The notes: generated from the letters alone by a model not told the origin. Positions 22,757-30,746 are shown, counted from the first letter of the stretch. The stretch is DNA of 32,262 bases from Oscillospiraceae bacterium (GCA_017516065.1 JAFWDQ010000007.1:1-32262); one strand, 5' to 3'. Numbers and translations are program-made.

Positions 22757-23158
22757 GTGACCGTAGCGCTCATCTCCCATGACAAGAAAAAAGATTTGAT
22801 GGTACATTTCTGTATCGCGTACTGCGGCATCCTCTCAAAGCATACCGTCTGTGCCACCCAGACCACCGGTCAGCTGGTAGAGGAGGCCACGGGCCTGCAG
22901 ATCCATAAGTACCTCTCCCATTCCCATGGGGGACTGCAGCAGATCGGCGCCCGGATCGCCTACGGTGAGATCGACATGGTGATTTTCTTTGTGGATCCCC
23001 ACTCCCATGATATGGATCACGAGCTGTCGGAGATCACCCATCTCTGCGACCAGTACAACGTTCCCTTCGCCTCCAATATCGCCACCGCCGAGATGCTCAT
23101 CCACGGCCTGGCCCGGGGCGATCTGGACTGGCGGGCCATCCTCTCGCCGAAAACCTGA
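22757..23158 (+). CDS. mgsA: Methylglyoxal synthase-like protein with an altered active site
   Basis: A 133-residue protein of the methylglyoxal synthase family (dihydroxyacetone phosphate to methylglyoxal). ALISHDKKKDLMV (4-16) and ATQTTG (33-38, phosphate-binding Thr) match the family. However, where typical enzymes have GGDQQ with the catalytic Asp (Asp71 in E. coli), this one reads HGGLQQ with Leu60, and the DPL...H..D segment is rewritten to DPHSHDMDHE. The fold is therefore clear but synthase activity is doubtful. I prefer the GTG at 22757: AAAGGA lies 8 bases before it and the product then starts like relatives (M-x-x-ALI-x-HDKKK). The ATG at 22748 overlaps that site. Confidence 0.8.
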   Translation: MTVALISHDKKKDLMVHFCIAYCGILSKHTVCATQTTGQLVEEATGLQIHKYLSHSHGGLQQIGARIAYGEIDMVIFFVDPHSHDMDHELSEITHLCDQYNVPFASNIATAEMLIHGLARGDLDWRAILSPKT

Positions 23159-23163
23159 GGCCC

Positions 23164-23192
23164 TTGCCCCCGTCCGGCTTTTGTGTTACAAT
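23164..23192 (+). promoter_or_regulatory. Possible promoter ahead of dtd
   Basis: TTGCCC (23164-23169), 17-base spacer, TACAAT (23187-23192) with an extended -10 TG at 23184-23185. A terminator-like hairpin follows within its leader. Confidence 0.5.
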
Positions 23193-23213
23193 GAGTCGGG
23201 CGGAAATATATTG

Positions 23214-23247
23214 CGCCTTCGTTCTGTCCGGAATGAGGGCGTTTTTT
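23214..23247 (+). terminator. Terminator/attenuator-like hairpin before dtd
   Basis: CGCCTTCGTTC (23214-23224) pairs with GAATGAGGGCG (23231-23241) with two G-T pairs, followed by six T. It is 55 bases after the mgsA-like stop and 20 bases before the dtd start, and lies downstream of the putative dtd promoter, so it could either end the upstream operon or attenuate dtd. Confidence 0.72.
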
Positions 23248-23267
23248 GTCGAAAGGGAGCGATGTCC

Positions 23268-23717
23268 ATGCGCGCAGTGGTGACCCGTGTGACCTCCGCC
23301 TCCGTGACGGTGGCGGGGGAAACCGTCGGCGCCATCGGCCCGGGCCTTCTGGTGCTCCTGGGGGTCCATCGGGACGATACGGAGCAGCAGGCGGACCGGA
23401 TCGCGGACCGGATCTGCGGTCTGCGGATCTTTGAGGATGCCGCAGGAAAGATGAATATAAATCCGGCGGATGCCGGGGCCGGGCTGCTGATCGTCTCCCA
23501 GTTCACCCTGTATGCCGACTGCCGGTCCCGGCGACCCGGCTTCACCGCCGCCGCCGGTCCGGAGCTGGCCAGAGAACTCTATGAGCGGGTCATCGCCGGC
23601 TGCCGGGACCGCGGGTTCACCGTGGCGGCCGGGGAGTTCGGCGCGGATATGGCCGTGGCCTCCGTCAACGACGGCCCGGTGACCATCCTGCTGGACACGG
23701 CGGAACTGCCCGCATAA
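23268..23717 (+). CDS. dtd: D-aminoacyl-tRNA deacylase
   Basis: A 149-residue DTD that hydrolyses D-aminoacyl-tRNA (and Gly-tRNA-Ala) to protect translation. MRAVVTRVTSASVTV is the usual N-terminus; SQFTLYADCRSRRPGF holds the catalytic Thr and the SQxT motif; VNDGPVTILLDT contains the NxGPVT cross-subunit motif. Length is exactly typical. I take the ATG at 23268 because AGGGAG ends 8 bases before it; the ATG at 23262 is too close. A dtd next to a GloB-like hydrolase is a common Firmicutes arrangement. Confidence 0.94.
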   Translation: MRAVVTRVTSASVTVAGETVGAIGPGLLVLLGVHRDDTEQQADRIADRICGLRIFEDAAGKMNINPADAGAGLLIVSQFTLYADCRSRRPGFTAAAGPELARELYERVIAGCRDRGFTVAAGEFGADMAVASVNDGPVTILLDTAELPA

Positions 23718-23790
23718 AACCGCTCTGCCCCAACGTTTTCCGCGCCTCGGCGGCCTTGCCCGGGCGTAAGATAAGGAGGCGTTCCATCCT

Positions 23791-24423
23791 ATGAATATCA
23801 TCAATGTGCCGGTAGGCATGCTGGGTACCAACTGCTATCTGGTCTGTGACGAGGGCCGCTGCGTTGTGGTGGATCCCGGCGACAACGGTGTTCGCGTCGT
23901 GAAGAAGATCAGGGAATCCGGCTGCACGCCGGTTGCGATTTTTCTGACCCACGGCCATTTCGACCATGTTCTGGCGGTGCCGGAGGTACTGGCCTATGCC
24001 GACGTGCCTGTGTATATTCATAAGGCAGAGGTTGCAGAAAAACCCTCGGACTTCAGCTACTATCCCCAGGGCGTCAATGACCTGCGCCACTACGGCGAGG
24101 GGGACGAGCTGGATTTCGGCGGGGACCTGCGCTTCCGGGTGATGCACACCCCGGGCCACTCTCCCGGCTCCGTGACCCTTGTCATGGACGGCGTCCTCAT
24201 CACCGGGGACACCCTCTTCTGCGGCTCCTGCGGCCGGACGGATTTTCCCGGCGGCAGCTATCCCGAGATCCTGAACAGTCTCGGCCGCATCCGGGACCTG
24301 GAGGGAGATTATCAGGTCCTGCCGGGCCATGAGATGCCCTCCACCCTGGAGCGGGAGCGCCGGAGCAACTACTATATGCTGGCCGCCGGCGAGCATCCCT
24401 CCCTGCCCGGCGGTACCCTGTGA
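23791..24423 (+). CDS. Metallo-beta-lactamase-fold hydrolase (GloB-like)
   Basis: A 210-residue MBL-fold protein. The zinc motif THGHFDH lies at 53-59, HTPGHSPGS follows in the middle, then GDTLFCGSCGRTDFPGG and PGHE. The order and short length match the bacterial hydroxyacylglutathione hydrolase-like (YcbL/YqgX) group, which lacks the full glutathione-binding C-terminal domain; the true thioester or other substrate is unclear. AAGGAGG lies before the ATG. Its stop overlaps the hemZ GTG (GTGA), so the two are coupled. A link with the methylglyoxal synthase-like gene two genes upstream is tempting but not shown. Confidence 0.9.
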   Translation: MNIINVPVGMLGTNCYLVCDEGRCVVVDPGDNGVRVVKKIRESGCTPVAIFLTHGHFDHVLAVPEVLAYADVPVYIHKAEVAEKPSDFSYYPQGVNDLRHYGEGDELDFGGDLRFRVMHTPGHSPGSVTLVMDGVLITGDTLFCGSCGRTDFPGGSYPEILNSLGRIRDLEGDYQVLPGHEMPSTLERERRSNYYMLAAGEHPSLPGGTL

Positions 24424-25856
24424 ACCTCTACCTCACCGGCCACGCCTTCCGGTACGCCGTGGAGCAGATGCTGCTGATCCTGTTCCCGCAGCAGCGCCCC
24501 GTCTATCCCGACGGCCCGGCGGCCGGAGATTCGCTTTACTCCCGGCTGACCGAGACCTCCGCCAGCGCTGCCGTGACGGCGGACCTCACGGTTGACGGCC
24601 GCACAGCCCATGAGGCCATGACTCTGCCGGCGGACGCCGGGGACCGGGACCGGGAACAGGCGGTGAAGCTGACCTTTTTCCGGGCCGCCGTGGCCTGTAC
24701 CGGCGTCACGCCCCCCTGGGGCGCCATGACCGGCGTGCGGCCGCCGAAGCTGGCGGTGCGGCTCATGGACGAGGGTCGGGACCGCGGCCAGACCGACGCC
24801 CTGCTCCGTGACCTCTACTGCGTCAGCGCGCCCCGCAGGCGGCTCTGTCTCGATGCCGCCGAGGCCCATATCCGCGCCCGGAATGCTTTGGGGCCCAACG
24901 AGTTGTCCCTCTACGTAGGGATCCCGTTCTGTCCCTCCCGGTGCGCGTATTGCTCCTTTGTCACCCACTCCGTGGAAAAGTCCCTGAAGCTGGTGCAGCC
25001 CTTTCTGACGGCGCTGCTCTCGGAGATCGAGGCTGCGGGAGAGGCCCTGCGCCGGGCGGGAAAGACCGTCCGCACCCTCTATATCGGCGGCGGTACCCCC
25101 ACCACGCTGACGGCGGCCCAGCTGGATCAGCTGCTGGCGGCGCTGGAGGCCTCCTTCGACCTGTCCGGCTGTACGGAGCGGACGGTGGAGGCGGGCCGGC
25201 CCGACACCGTTACGGAGGAGAAGCTGGCGGTGATGGTCCGCCGCGGGGTGGACCGGGTCTCCGTGAATCCCCAGACCATGCAGGACGCCGTTCTCGCCGC
25301 CATCGGACGGCGGCACACGGTGGCCGATGTGGAGCGGGCCGTGGCCATGACCCGGGAGGCGGGGCTCCCCTGCCTCAACATGGACCTCATCGCCGGGCTC
25401 CCCGGCGACAGCGAGGCTGGCTTCGACGCCAGTCTGGACCGGCTGCTGGAGCTCCGGCCGGAAAATATTACCATCCATACCCTGGCCCTGAAGCGGGGTT
25501 CGCAGCTGACGCTGGAACAGACCCCGCTGCCGGAGGCGTCCGCAGTGGCGGCCATGCTGGACGGCGCGGACGCGAAACTGCGGGCGGCAGGCTACGTCCC
25601 CTACTATCTCTACCGCCAGAAATTTATGTCCGGCGGCTTTGAAAACGTGGGCTGGGCCCTGCCCGGTTATGAGAATTTATACAATATCTGCATGATGGAG
25701 GAGCTGCATACCATCCTCTCCGTGGGCGGCGGCGGCGTAACGAAGCTGGTTTCTCCGGGCCGGATCCGGCGGGTGTGCAACCCGAAGTACCCCTATGAAT
25801 ATATTGAACGTATCGACAGTCTCAGAGCTGAAAAGGCGGCCCTGGAGCTGCCGTGA
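24420..25856 (+). CDS. hemZ: Radical-SAM coproporphyrinogen III dehydrogenase HemZ-type
   Basis: A 478-residue radical SAM enzyme. An N-terminal domain of about 160 residues precedes the cluster motif Cys171-x3-Cys175-x2-Cys178 (GIPFCPSRCAYCSF), then YIGGGTPTTL, a VEAGRPDT segment and the C-terminal HemN-like region. HemZ is the Firmicutes HemN paralogue given as an oxygen-independent coproporphyrinogen dehydrogenase. No other haem genes are nearby, and strict clostridia often keep hemZ without a full haem pathway, so the true reaction may differ. The GTG start overlaps the preceding stop by 4 bases. Confidence 0.88.
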   Translation: MNLYLTGHAFRYAVEQMLLILFPQQRPVYPDGPAAGDSLYSRLTETSASAAVTADLTVDGRTAHEAMTLPADAGDRDREQAVKLTFFRAAVACTGVTPPWGAMTGVRPPKLAVRLMDEGRDRGQTDALLRDLYCVSAPRRRLCLDAAEAHIRARNALGPNELSLYVGIPFCPSRCAYCSFVTHSVEKSLKLVQPFLTALLSEIEAAGEALRRAGKTVRTLYIGGGTPTTLTAAQLDQLLAALEASFDLSGCTERTVEAGRPDTVTEEKLAVMVRRGVDRVSVNPQTMQDAVLAAIGRRHTVADVERAVAMTREAGLPCLNMDLIAGLPGDSEAGFDASLDRLLELRPENITIHTLALKRGSQLTLEQTPLPEASAVAAMLDGADAKLRAAGYVPYYLYRQKFMSGGFENVGWALPGYENLYNICMMEELHTILSVGGGGVTKLVSPGRIRRVCNPKYPYEYIERIDSLRAEKAALELP

Positions 25857-25952
25857 GCCTGGCCGGGACGGCCCGCCGTTCCGGCAGTGACGCCGCCGGG
25901 AGCCTTTCATTCCGGCAAGTTTGATAGACCCCTGGAAAGGAGGCTTTCCTTT

Positions 25953-26882
25953 ATGATATATGATCTTTCTCTGATCAACAGCAGAGTCGTTTCCGACCCT
26001 GTTGATTTCGTGGAGGATTGCGACGCCGCCTTCCGCCGCCGTATTGACCGGCTGGCGAAGCGCATTATCTATCGCATGTGGAGGACCGACTGCCGCATCA
26101 TGCTGGTCTGCGGCCCCTCTGCCTCCGGCAAGACCACCACCGCCATGAAACTGGACAGGGCGCTGGAAAAGCAGGGGATCGTCGCCCACGTGCTCTCAAT
26201 GGATAATTATTACAAAACTCTGGATATTGATTCATGTCCAAGAACGCCCTCCGGGGAGCCGGATCTGGAGTCTCCCCTGTGTCTGGATATCGACCTGATG
26301 AATCAGCAGATCGCCGCTCTTTCCGCCGGAGAGGAGGTCATGGTGCCGTACTATGACTTTTCCAGGCAGCGTCGGGACCCGGATCGGGCGACGCCTCTGC
26401 GGCTCGGGCATCAGGAAATGGCCATCTTTGAGGGTATCCATGCCCTCAATGATGACATCAGCGGCCGCTGGGTCGATGCGGCCAAGCTGTATATGAGTCC
26501 CCATGCGGATTTTTATGACGGAGAAGAGATTTTTAATCGCGGCTGGGTCCGCCTGATCCGACGGACGGTCCGGGACGCAAAATTCCGCAGCTGCACGGCG
26601 GAGGAAACGCTGAAAATGTGGCAGAATATCCGTCGGGGAGAGCGGATCTACATCGACCCGTATAAGAATCAGGCGAATCTTCACCTGAATACCACGCATT
26701 CCTATGAGCTCTGCGCCATGCGGGATTATGCCCTGCCGCTGTTTGAAGAGGTGAAAAATCCCTCGGAGCAGCTGAAAGCGCTCTGCGAATTCCTCCGGCG
26801 CTTTGTTCCTCTGGAGGATAAATATGTGCCGCCCGCGTCTCTTCTGCGGGAATTTATCGGCGGCGGCGTCTATCAGTACTGA
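25953..26882 (+). CDS. Uridine kinase/phosphoribulokinase-family protein
   Basis: A 309-residue P-loop protein. GPSASGKTT lies at 54-62 after an unusual 45-residue N-terminus; SMDNYYKTLDID and the later FEGIHALN match the uridine-kinase fold (substrate-binding DNYY and the EGIHALN segment). Relatives in clostridia often carry an N-terminal TGS-like region and are called nucleoside kinases; that region is absent or very short here. The C-terminal 110 residues are helical and family-specific. AAAGGAGG precedes the ATG. The 96-base gap after hemZ is GC-rich with no clear terminator. The phosphate acceptor is unknown. Confidence 0.87.
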   Translation: MIYDLSLINSRVVSDPVDFVEDCDAAFRRRIDRLAKRIIYRMWRTDCRIMLVCGPSASGKTTTAMKLDRALEKQGIVAHVLSMDNYYKTLDIDSCPRTPSGEPDLESPLCLDIDLMNQQIAALSAGEEVMVPYYDFSRQRRDPDRATPLRLGHQEMAIFEGIHALNDDISGRWVDAAKLYMSPHADFYDGEEIFNRGWVRLIRRTVRDAKFRSCTAEETLKMWQNIRRGERIYIDPYKNQANLHLNTTHSYELCAMRDYALPLFEEVKNPSEQLKALCEFLRRFVPLEDKYVPPASLLREFIGGGVYQY

Positions 26883-26941
26883 GAAAAGGCCGCCCCCACG
26901 GCAGCCTGGAATGATTTTTCTAAAGAAAGAGGCGTTTTTCC

Positions 26942-27781
26942 ATGTCTGAAGCGTGCACCCATGACTGTTCCACCTGCGGGGCCTCCTGTGCCCACCGTTC
27001 AAAGCCGGAGGATTTTCTGGCCGCGCCCAATCCCGGCGCACATATTAAGAAAGTGATTGCCGTCATGAGCGGCAAGGGCGGCGTCGGCAAGAGCACCGTC
27101 ACTTCCCTGCTGGCCGTGGCCATGCGCCGGGCCGGCTTCCGGGTCGGCATCCTGGACGCCGACATTACCGGGCCCTCGATCCCCCGTATGTTTGGGCTCT
27201 ACGGACGTCCCGCCGCCAATGAGCAGGGCATTGAGCCGGTCCGCAGCGCCAACGACATCGCCATCATCTCCCTGAACCTTTTTGCCGAGAACGACACGGA
27301 TCCCGTGGTCTGGCGCGGGCCTGTGATCGCCAGCGCCGTCACGCAGTTCTGGACCGACGTGGTCTGGGGCGACATTGACTATCTGTTCGTGGATCTGCCC
27401 CCCGGCACCGGCGACGTGCCCCTGACCGTATTCCAGTCCCTGCCCATTGATGGTATCGTGGTGGTGACTTCGCCGCAGGATCTTGTGTCCATGATTGTGG
27501 CAAAGGCGGTAAATATGGCCACGCTGATGAATGTGCCTGTGCTGGGCGTGGTGGAGAACTTCAACCGCTTCCGCTGTCCGGACTGCGGCAGCATCCATAA
27601 TATTTTCGGCGAGAGCCGCGTGGCTGAGACTGCCGGTGAGTGGGGTCTGCCCCTGCTGGGCAGCCTGCCCATCGACCCGGCCCTTGCCCAGGCGGCCGAT
27701 TCCGGCCTGCTGGAGGAAACGGCCGAGACCGTTGAGCTGGCCCCTGCCGTCACGACGCTGAAAAAGCTGATGGAGGCGTAA
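26942..27781 (+). CDS. mrp: Mrp/NBP35-type Fe-S cluster carrier ATPase
   Basis: A 279-residue ATPase of the Mrp/ApbC/Nbp35 family that holds and transfers 4Fe-4S clusters. The N-terminus has a Nbp35-like cysteine set, Cys5-x3-Cys9-x2-Cys12-x3-Cys16; the deviant Walker A GKGGVGKS is at 44-51; the FVDLPPGTGD segment and the C-terminal cluster-binding CxxC at 212-215 are present. The extra N-terminal cysteine cluster is typical of eukaryotic Nbp35 and many anaerobes but absent from short ApbC proteins. An AAAGAGG site precedes the ATG. It closes the operon; a terminator follows. Confidence 0.93.
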   Translation: MSEACTHDCSTCGASCAHRSKPEDFLAAPNPGAHIKKVIAVMSGKGGVGKSTVTSLLAVAMRRAGFRVGILDADITGPSIPRMFGLYGRPAANEQGIEPVRSANDIAIISLNLFAENDTDPVVWRGPVIASAVTQFWTDVVWGDIDYLFVDLPPGTGDVPLTVFQSLPIDGIVVVTSPQDLVSMIVAKAVNMATLMNVPVLGVVENFNRFRCPDCGSIHNIFGESRVAETAGEWGLPLLGSLPIDPALAQAADSGLLEETAETVELAPAVTTLKKLMEA

Positions 27782-27804
27782 AAAAACCGAACAGTGTAAA
27801 ATAT

Positions 27805-27843
27805 CGGTGCGGACCCGTGATTGCGGGCCCGCACCGTCATTTT
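27805..27843 (+). terminator. Probable terminator after mrp
   Basis: CGGTGCGG (27805-27812) pairs with CCGCACCG (27829-27836), with an inner CCCG/CGGG stem, followed by TCATTTT. The T run is weak. Between here and 28037 I see only a GCAGGAT/ATCCTGC hairpin (27938-27954), a DnaA-box-like 9-mer and a TATAAT at 28008-28013 without a good -35. Confidence 0.6.
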
Positions 27844-27987
27844 GCGCACATTCTGACGCGGCCGGTTCAATGACTGTCAGGCGATTGAAAATGGTGGCCT
27901 CCAGGCTGTCATGTGGGATTCCCCCTATCCGGAAGTCGCAGGATCCTATCCTGCTGTCAAGGCAGATGATTATCTTCAAGTAGTCAA

Positions 27988-27996
27988 TTATGCACA
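27988..27996 (+). promoter_or_regulatory. DnaA-box-like 9-mer
   Basis: TTATGCACA fits the relaxed consensus TTATNCACA. It is a single copy, 42 bases before the first parS site, in an AT-rich patch. One 9-mer can occur by chance. Confidence 0.3.
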
Positions 27997-28037
27997 TCCT
28001 TATATATTATAATGTAGGAGAAAACGGCGGCCGACCG

Positions 28038-28053
28038 TGTTTCACGTGAAACA
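28038..28053. promoter_or_regulatory. parS site 1
   Basis: TGTTTCACGTGAAACA is an exact match to the 16-bp palindromic parS consensus bound by ParB. It lies upstream of the DUF1846 gene, in an intergenic region. Confidence 0.97.
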
Positions 28054-28077
28054 TTTTCCGGGTATCGTCCCGGGGGA

Positions 28078-28093
28078 TGTTTCACGTGAAACA
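28078..28093. promoter_or_regulatory. parS site 2
   Basis: A second exact TGTTTCACGTGAAACA, 40 bp centre to centre from site 1, about four helical turns, so both lie on one face of the helix. ParB (17884-18765) is the expected reader. The 24 bases between the sites hold a CCGGG/CCCGG inverted repeat. Confidence 0.97.
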
Positions 28094-28141
28094 CAGGCAG
28101 GGGAAACACCCGGCACATGGGCTGAAAACGCCGCCAAGGTA

Positions 28142-28171
28142 TTGCAGGAGAAGGGCTCTATATGGTATAAT
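28142..28171 (+). promoter_or_regulatory. Promoter for the DUF1846 gene
   Basis: TTGCAG (28142-28147), 18-base spacer, perfect TATAAT (28166-28171) with an extended -10 TG at 28163-28164. It is 49 bases downstream of parS site 2, so ParB spreading could affect it. Confidence 0.75.
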
Positions 28172-28194
28172 ACCAACTCGAGGGGGGAATATCT

Positions 28195-29685
28195 ATGGGC
28201 ACTGCGGTTGGCTTCGACTGTAATAAATACTATGACCTGCAATCCCGGCAGATTCGGGAACGAGTGCGGCAGTTTGGCAATAAACTGTATCTGGAATTCG
28301 GCGGCAAGCTGTTCGACGACTATCATGCGGCCCGGGTCCTGCCGGGGTTTGAGCCGGACGGAAAAATCAAGCTGCTGCTGGAGATGAAGGATCAAGCGGA
28401 GATCGTCATTGCCATCAACGCCACGGATATCGAGAAAAACAAGGTCCGGGGCGACCTGGGCATCACCTACGACGTCGATGTCCTGCGGCTGATCGACGCC
28501 TTTCGTGCCATTGGCCTGACTGTGGGCAGCGTGGTCATCACCCGCTTCGATACCGCGCCCAGAGCCGCGATGCAATTCCGCAAACGCCTGGAACAGCTGG
28601 ATATTCGGGTCTATCAGCACTATACCATCGAGGGCTACCCCGGTAATGTGCGGCTGATCGTCAGCGACGAGGGGTACGGCAAGAATGAGTACATTGAGAC
28701 CTCCCGCCCGCTGGTGGTGGTGACGGCCCCGGGTCCCGGCAGCGGCAAGATGGCCGTGTGCCTGTCCCAGCTCTACCACGAGCACCGCCGGGGCGTCCAG
28801 GCCGGTTACGCCAAGTTCGAGACCTTCCCCATCTGGAATCTGCCCCTGACCCATCCCGTAAACCTGGCCTATGAGGCCGCCACCGCGGATCTGGACGATG
28901 TGAATATGATCGATCCCTTCCATCTGGAGGCCTACGGCAAAACTGCGGTGAATTATAACCGGGATGTGGAGATTTTCCCTGTTCTCAGCGCGATTTTTGA
29001 CCGAATCACCGGTCAGAGCCCCTATCGGTCGCCCACGGACATGGGAGTAAATACCGCCGGGCTGTGCATCACTGATGACGAGGTGGTCAGCGCCGCGGCC
29101 CGGCAGGAGATCATCCGCCGCTATTATCAGACGCTGTGCGAGCGCCGAAAGGGCCGTATGGAGGACAGCGCCGTCTACAACGTGGAGCTGCTGATGACGA
29201 AAGCCGGCGTCAGCATTGAGGACCGGCCTGTTGTGGCGGCGGCCGTGAATAAAGCGGAGGAGACCGGCGCACCGGCGGCGGCGATCCAGCTGCCCAACGG
29301 CACCATCGTCACCGGCAAGACCTCTCCGCTGCTGGGAGCGGCTTCGGCGGCGCTCATCAATGCCCTCAAGGCCCTGGCGGTAATCCCGAAAGATATGCTG
29401 CTCATCGCACCTCTGGTCATTGAGCCCATTCAACGGCTGAAGGTCCAGCATCTGGGGAACCACAACCCCCGGCTGCACACAGACGAGACCCTGCTGGCCC
29501 TGGCTATCGAGGCCCTGACCAACCCCATCGTGGCCCGGGCCATGGAACAGCTGCCCCTCCTGAAGGGCTGTGAGGCCCATACGTCGGTGATGCTCTCCGC
29601 CGTGGACGAAAACGTCTTCCGCAAGCTGGGGGTCAACCTCACCTGCGAGCCGGTGTATCAGACCAAGAAGCTGTACCACAAATAA
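28195..29685 (+). CDS. DUF1846-family protein
   Basis: A 496-residue soluble protein recognised by its whole-length similarity, from memory, to the DUF1846 family of Firmicutes and other anaerobes. Landmarks are [16 protein letters not shown] at the N-terminus, [18 protein letters not shown], the glycine-rich [20 protein letters not shown] near 180-199 (a P-loop-like GPGSGK) and SPTDMGVN. The family has solved structures with a nucleotide-binding-like fold, but its reaction is not established to my knowledge. GGGGGG lies 8 bases before the ATG. It stands alone between the parS pair and noc, with its own promoter and terminator. Confidence 0.9.
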   Translation: MGTAVGFDCNKYYDLQSRQIRERVRQFGNKLYLEFGGKLFDDYHAARVLPGFEPDGKIKLLLEMKDQAEIVIAINATDIEKNKVRGDLGITYDVDVLRLIDAFRAIGLTVGSVVITRFDTAPRAAMQFRKRLEQLDIRVYQHYTIEGYPGNVRLIVSDEGYGKNEYIETSRPLVVVTAPGPGSGKMAVCLSQLYHEHRRGVQAGYAKFETFPIWNLPLTHPVNLAYEAATADLDDVNMIDPFHLEAYGKTAVNYNRDVEIFPVLSAIFDRITGQSPYRSPTDMGVNTAGLCITDDEVVSAAARQEIIRRYYQTLCERRKGRMEDSAVYNVELLMTKAGVSIEDRPVVAAAVNKAEETGAPAAAIQLPNGTIVTGKTSPLLGAASAALINALKALAVIPKDMLLIAPLVIEPIQRLKVQHLGNHNPRLHTDETLLALAIEALTNPIVARAMEQLPLLKGCEAHTSVMLSAVDENVFRKLGVNLTCEPVYQTKKLYHK

Positions 29686-29696
29686 GGAAATATTTA

Positions 29697-29733
29697 ACAG
29701 GAGCGTGCCGCTCCGGCACGTTCCTGTTTTTTT
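29697..29733 (+). terminator. Terminator after the DUF1846 gene
   Basis: A 14-bp stem (29697-29710 with 29714-29727, one G-T pair, 3-base loop) is followed by a T run to 29733. A second hairpin, GGCGGGCCC/GGGCCCGCC, lies at 29752-29773 with a T-rich tail and may act as a back-up. Confidence 0.92.
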
Positions 29734-29927
29734 GTACTTTTATTTGCGTTTGGCGGGCCCGAGAGGGCCCGCCGTTTGCTTTTCGTGGCCGTGGATACAT
29801 CGCCGAGAGCTGGAAATAATTTACATGGAACGAAGGTTTTTTGCCGTCTTTCTCCCTCGACAGAAAGCACTTTGTTTTGCCTTAAAAAGGGATAAAATGG
29901 AAATAAGACCGGAGGGAGGCGGGGGAG

Positions 29928-30746
29928 ATGTGGAAAAAGCGGGAGGACGGCCAGGGCTTACTGTATCTCACGCCGGGGGAGATCACGCCGAATCCTGCCC
30001 AGCCCCGGCGCCAGTTTGACCAGGCGGCAATGGAGGAGCTGACGGCGTCGATCCGGCGGTACGGAGTTCTGCAGCCACTGTCGGTGCGGATGCGGGAGGA
30101 TGGCAGCTGGGAGCTCATCGCCGGTGAGCGGCGGCTCCGGGCGGCAAAGCGCGCGGGGCTGGACCGGGTGCCCTGCCTCCGTGCGGACGTCAGCGCCGAG
30201 GACTCCTCGCTGCTGGCGCTGATCGAGAACATCCAGCGGCGGGATCTGAATTTTCTCGAGGAGGCCGTAGCGCTGGCCAGAATCGTGGAAACCTATGGGC
30301 TGTCGCAGGAACAGCTGGCGGTCCGGGTGGGCCGGAGCCAGCCGTCGGTGGCCAACAAGCTGCGTCTGCTGCGGCTGCCGGAGGACTTGCTGCTGCGGAT
30401 GGTCGACGAGGATCTGACGGAGCGCCATGCCCGGGCGCTGCTGTCTCTGGAGGATCCGGAGCAGCAGTATCGGGCCCTGGATTACATTGTGGCCCACCGG
30501 CTCAACGTGGCCCAGACCGACGCCTATGTCGCCCGGCTGCTTGCCGGGGACAAGCCTCCTGCACAGCGGGTGACGTACATATTAAAGGATGTGCGCATCT
30601 TCCTGAACACCGTCTCCCGGGGCATGGATCTGATGAGGAAGGCCGGCATTCACGTTCAGTGCGGCAGGACGGAGACGGAAGAGGAGATCCTGCTGTCCAT
30701 CCGGATCCCCAAGAACGCCCGGGAGCGGCCGCGGCGGGGACCGTAG
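29928..30746 (+). CDS. noc: Nucleoid occlusion protein Noc (ParB paralogue)
   Basis: A 272-residue ParB-family protein: GERRLRAAKRAGL (67-79), ENIQRRDLNFLEEA (100-113), helix-turn-helix 125-145. It differs from ParB at the reading positions: Gln138, Lys144, Arg149 and Arg166 correspond to the Gln/Lys/Lys/Arg set of Bacillus Noc. The C-terminal DVRIFLNTVSRGMDLMRKAG (221-240) also resembles Noc rather than ParB. Noc coats Noc-binding sites and blocks the division machinery over the chromosome. The N-terminus is short (MWKKREDGQG...) and lacks the FSRFFG-type amphipathic membrane helix of Bacillus Noc. GGAGGGAGGCGGGGGAG precedes the ATG. A TAAAAT (29893-29898) may be the -10, but the -35 is poor. 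Confidence 0.87.
   Translation: MWKKREDGQGLLYLTPGEITPNPAQPRRQFDQAAMEELTASIRRYGVLQPLSVRMREDGSWELIAGERRLRAAKRAGLDRVPCLRADVSAEDSSLLALIENIQRRDLNFLEEAVALARIVETYGLSQEQLAVRVGRSQPSVANKLRLLRLPEDLLLRMVDEDLTERHARALLSLEDPEQQYRALDYIVAHRLNVAQTDAYVARLLAGDKPPAQRVTYILKDVRIFLNTVSRGMDLMRKAGIHVQCGRTETEEEILLSIRIPKNARERPRRGP

Noticed and set aside
28195..28260. Known riboswitch or T-box leaders in front of operons
   Set aside because: I looked at the leaders of prmA, serS, hemZ and the DUF1846 gene and found no T-box sequence or recognised riboswitch core.
28037..28387. Open frame starting inside parS site 1 (MFHVKH...VSRET-type translation)
   Set aside because: It is the accidental reading of two parS palindromes and then runs out of frame into the DUF1846 gene; it has no ribosome binding site or family features.
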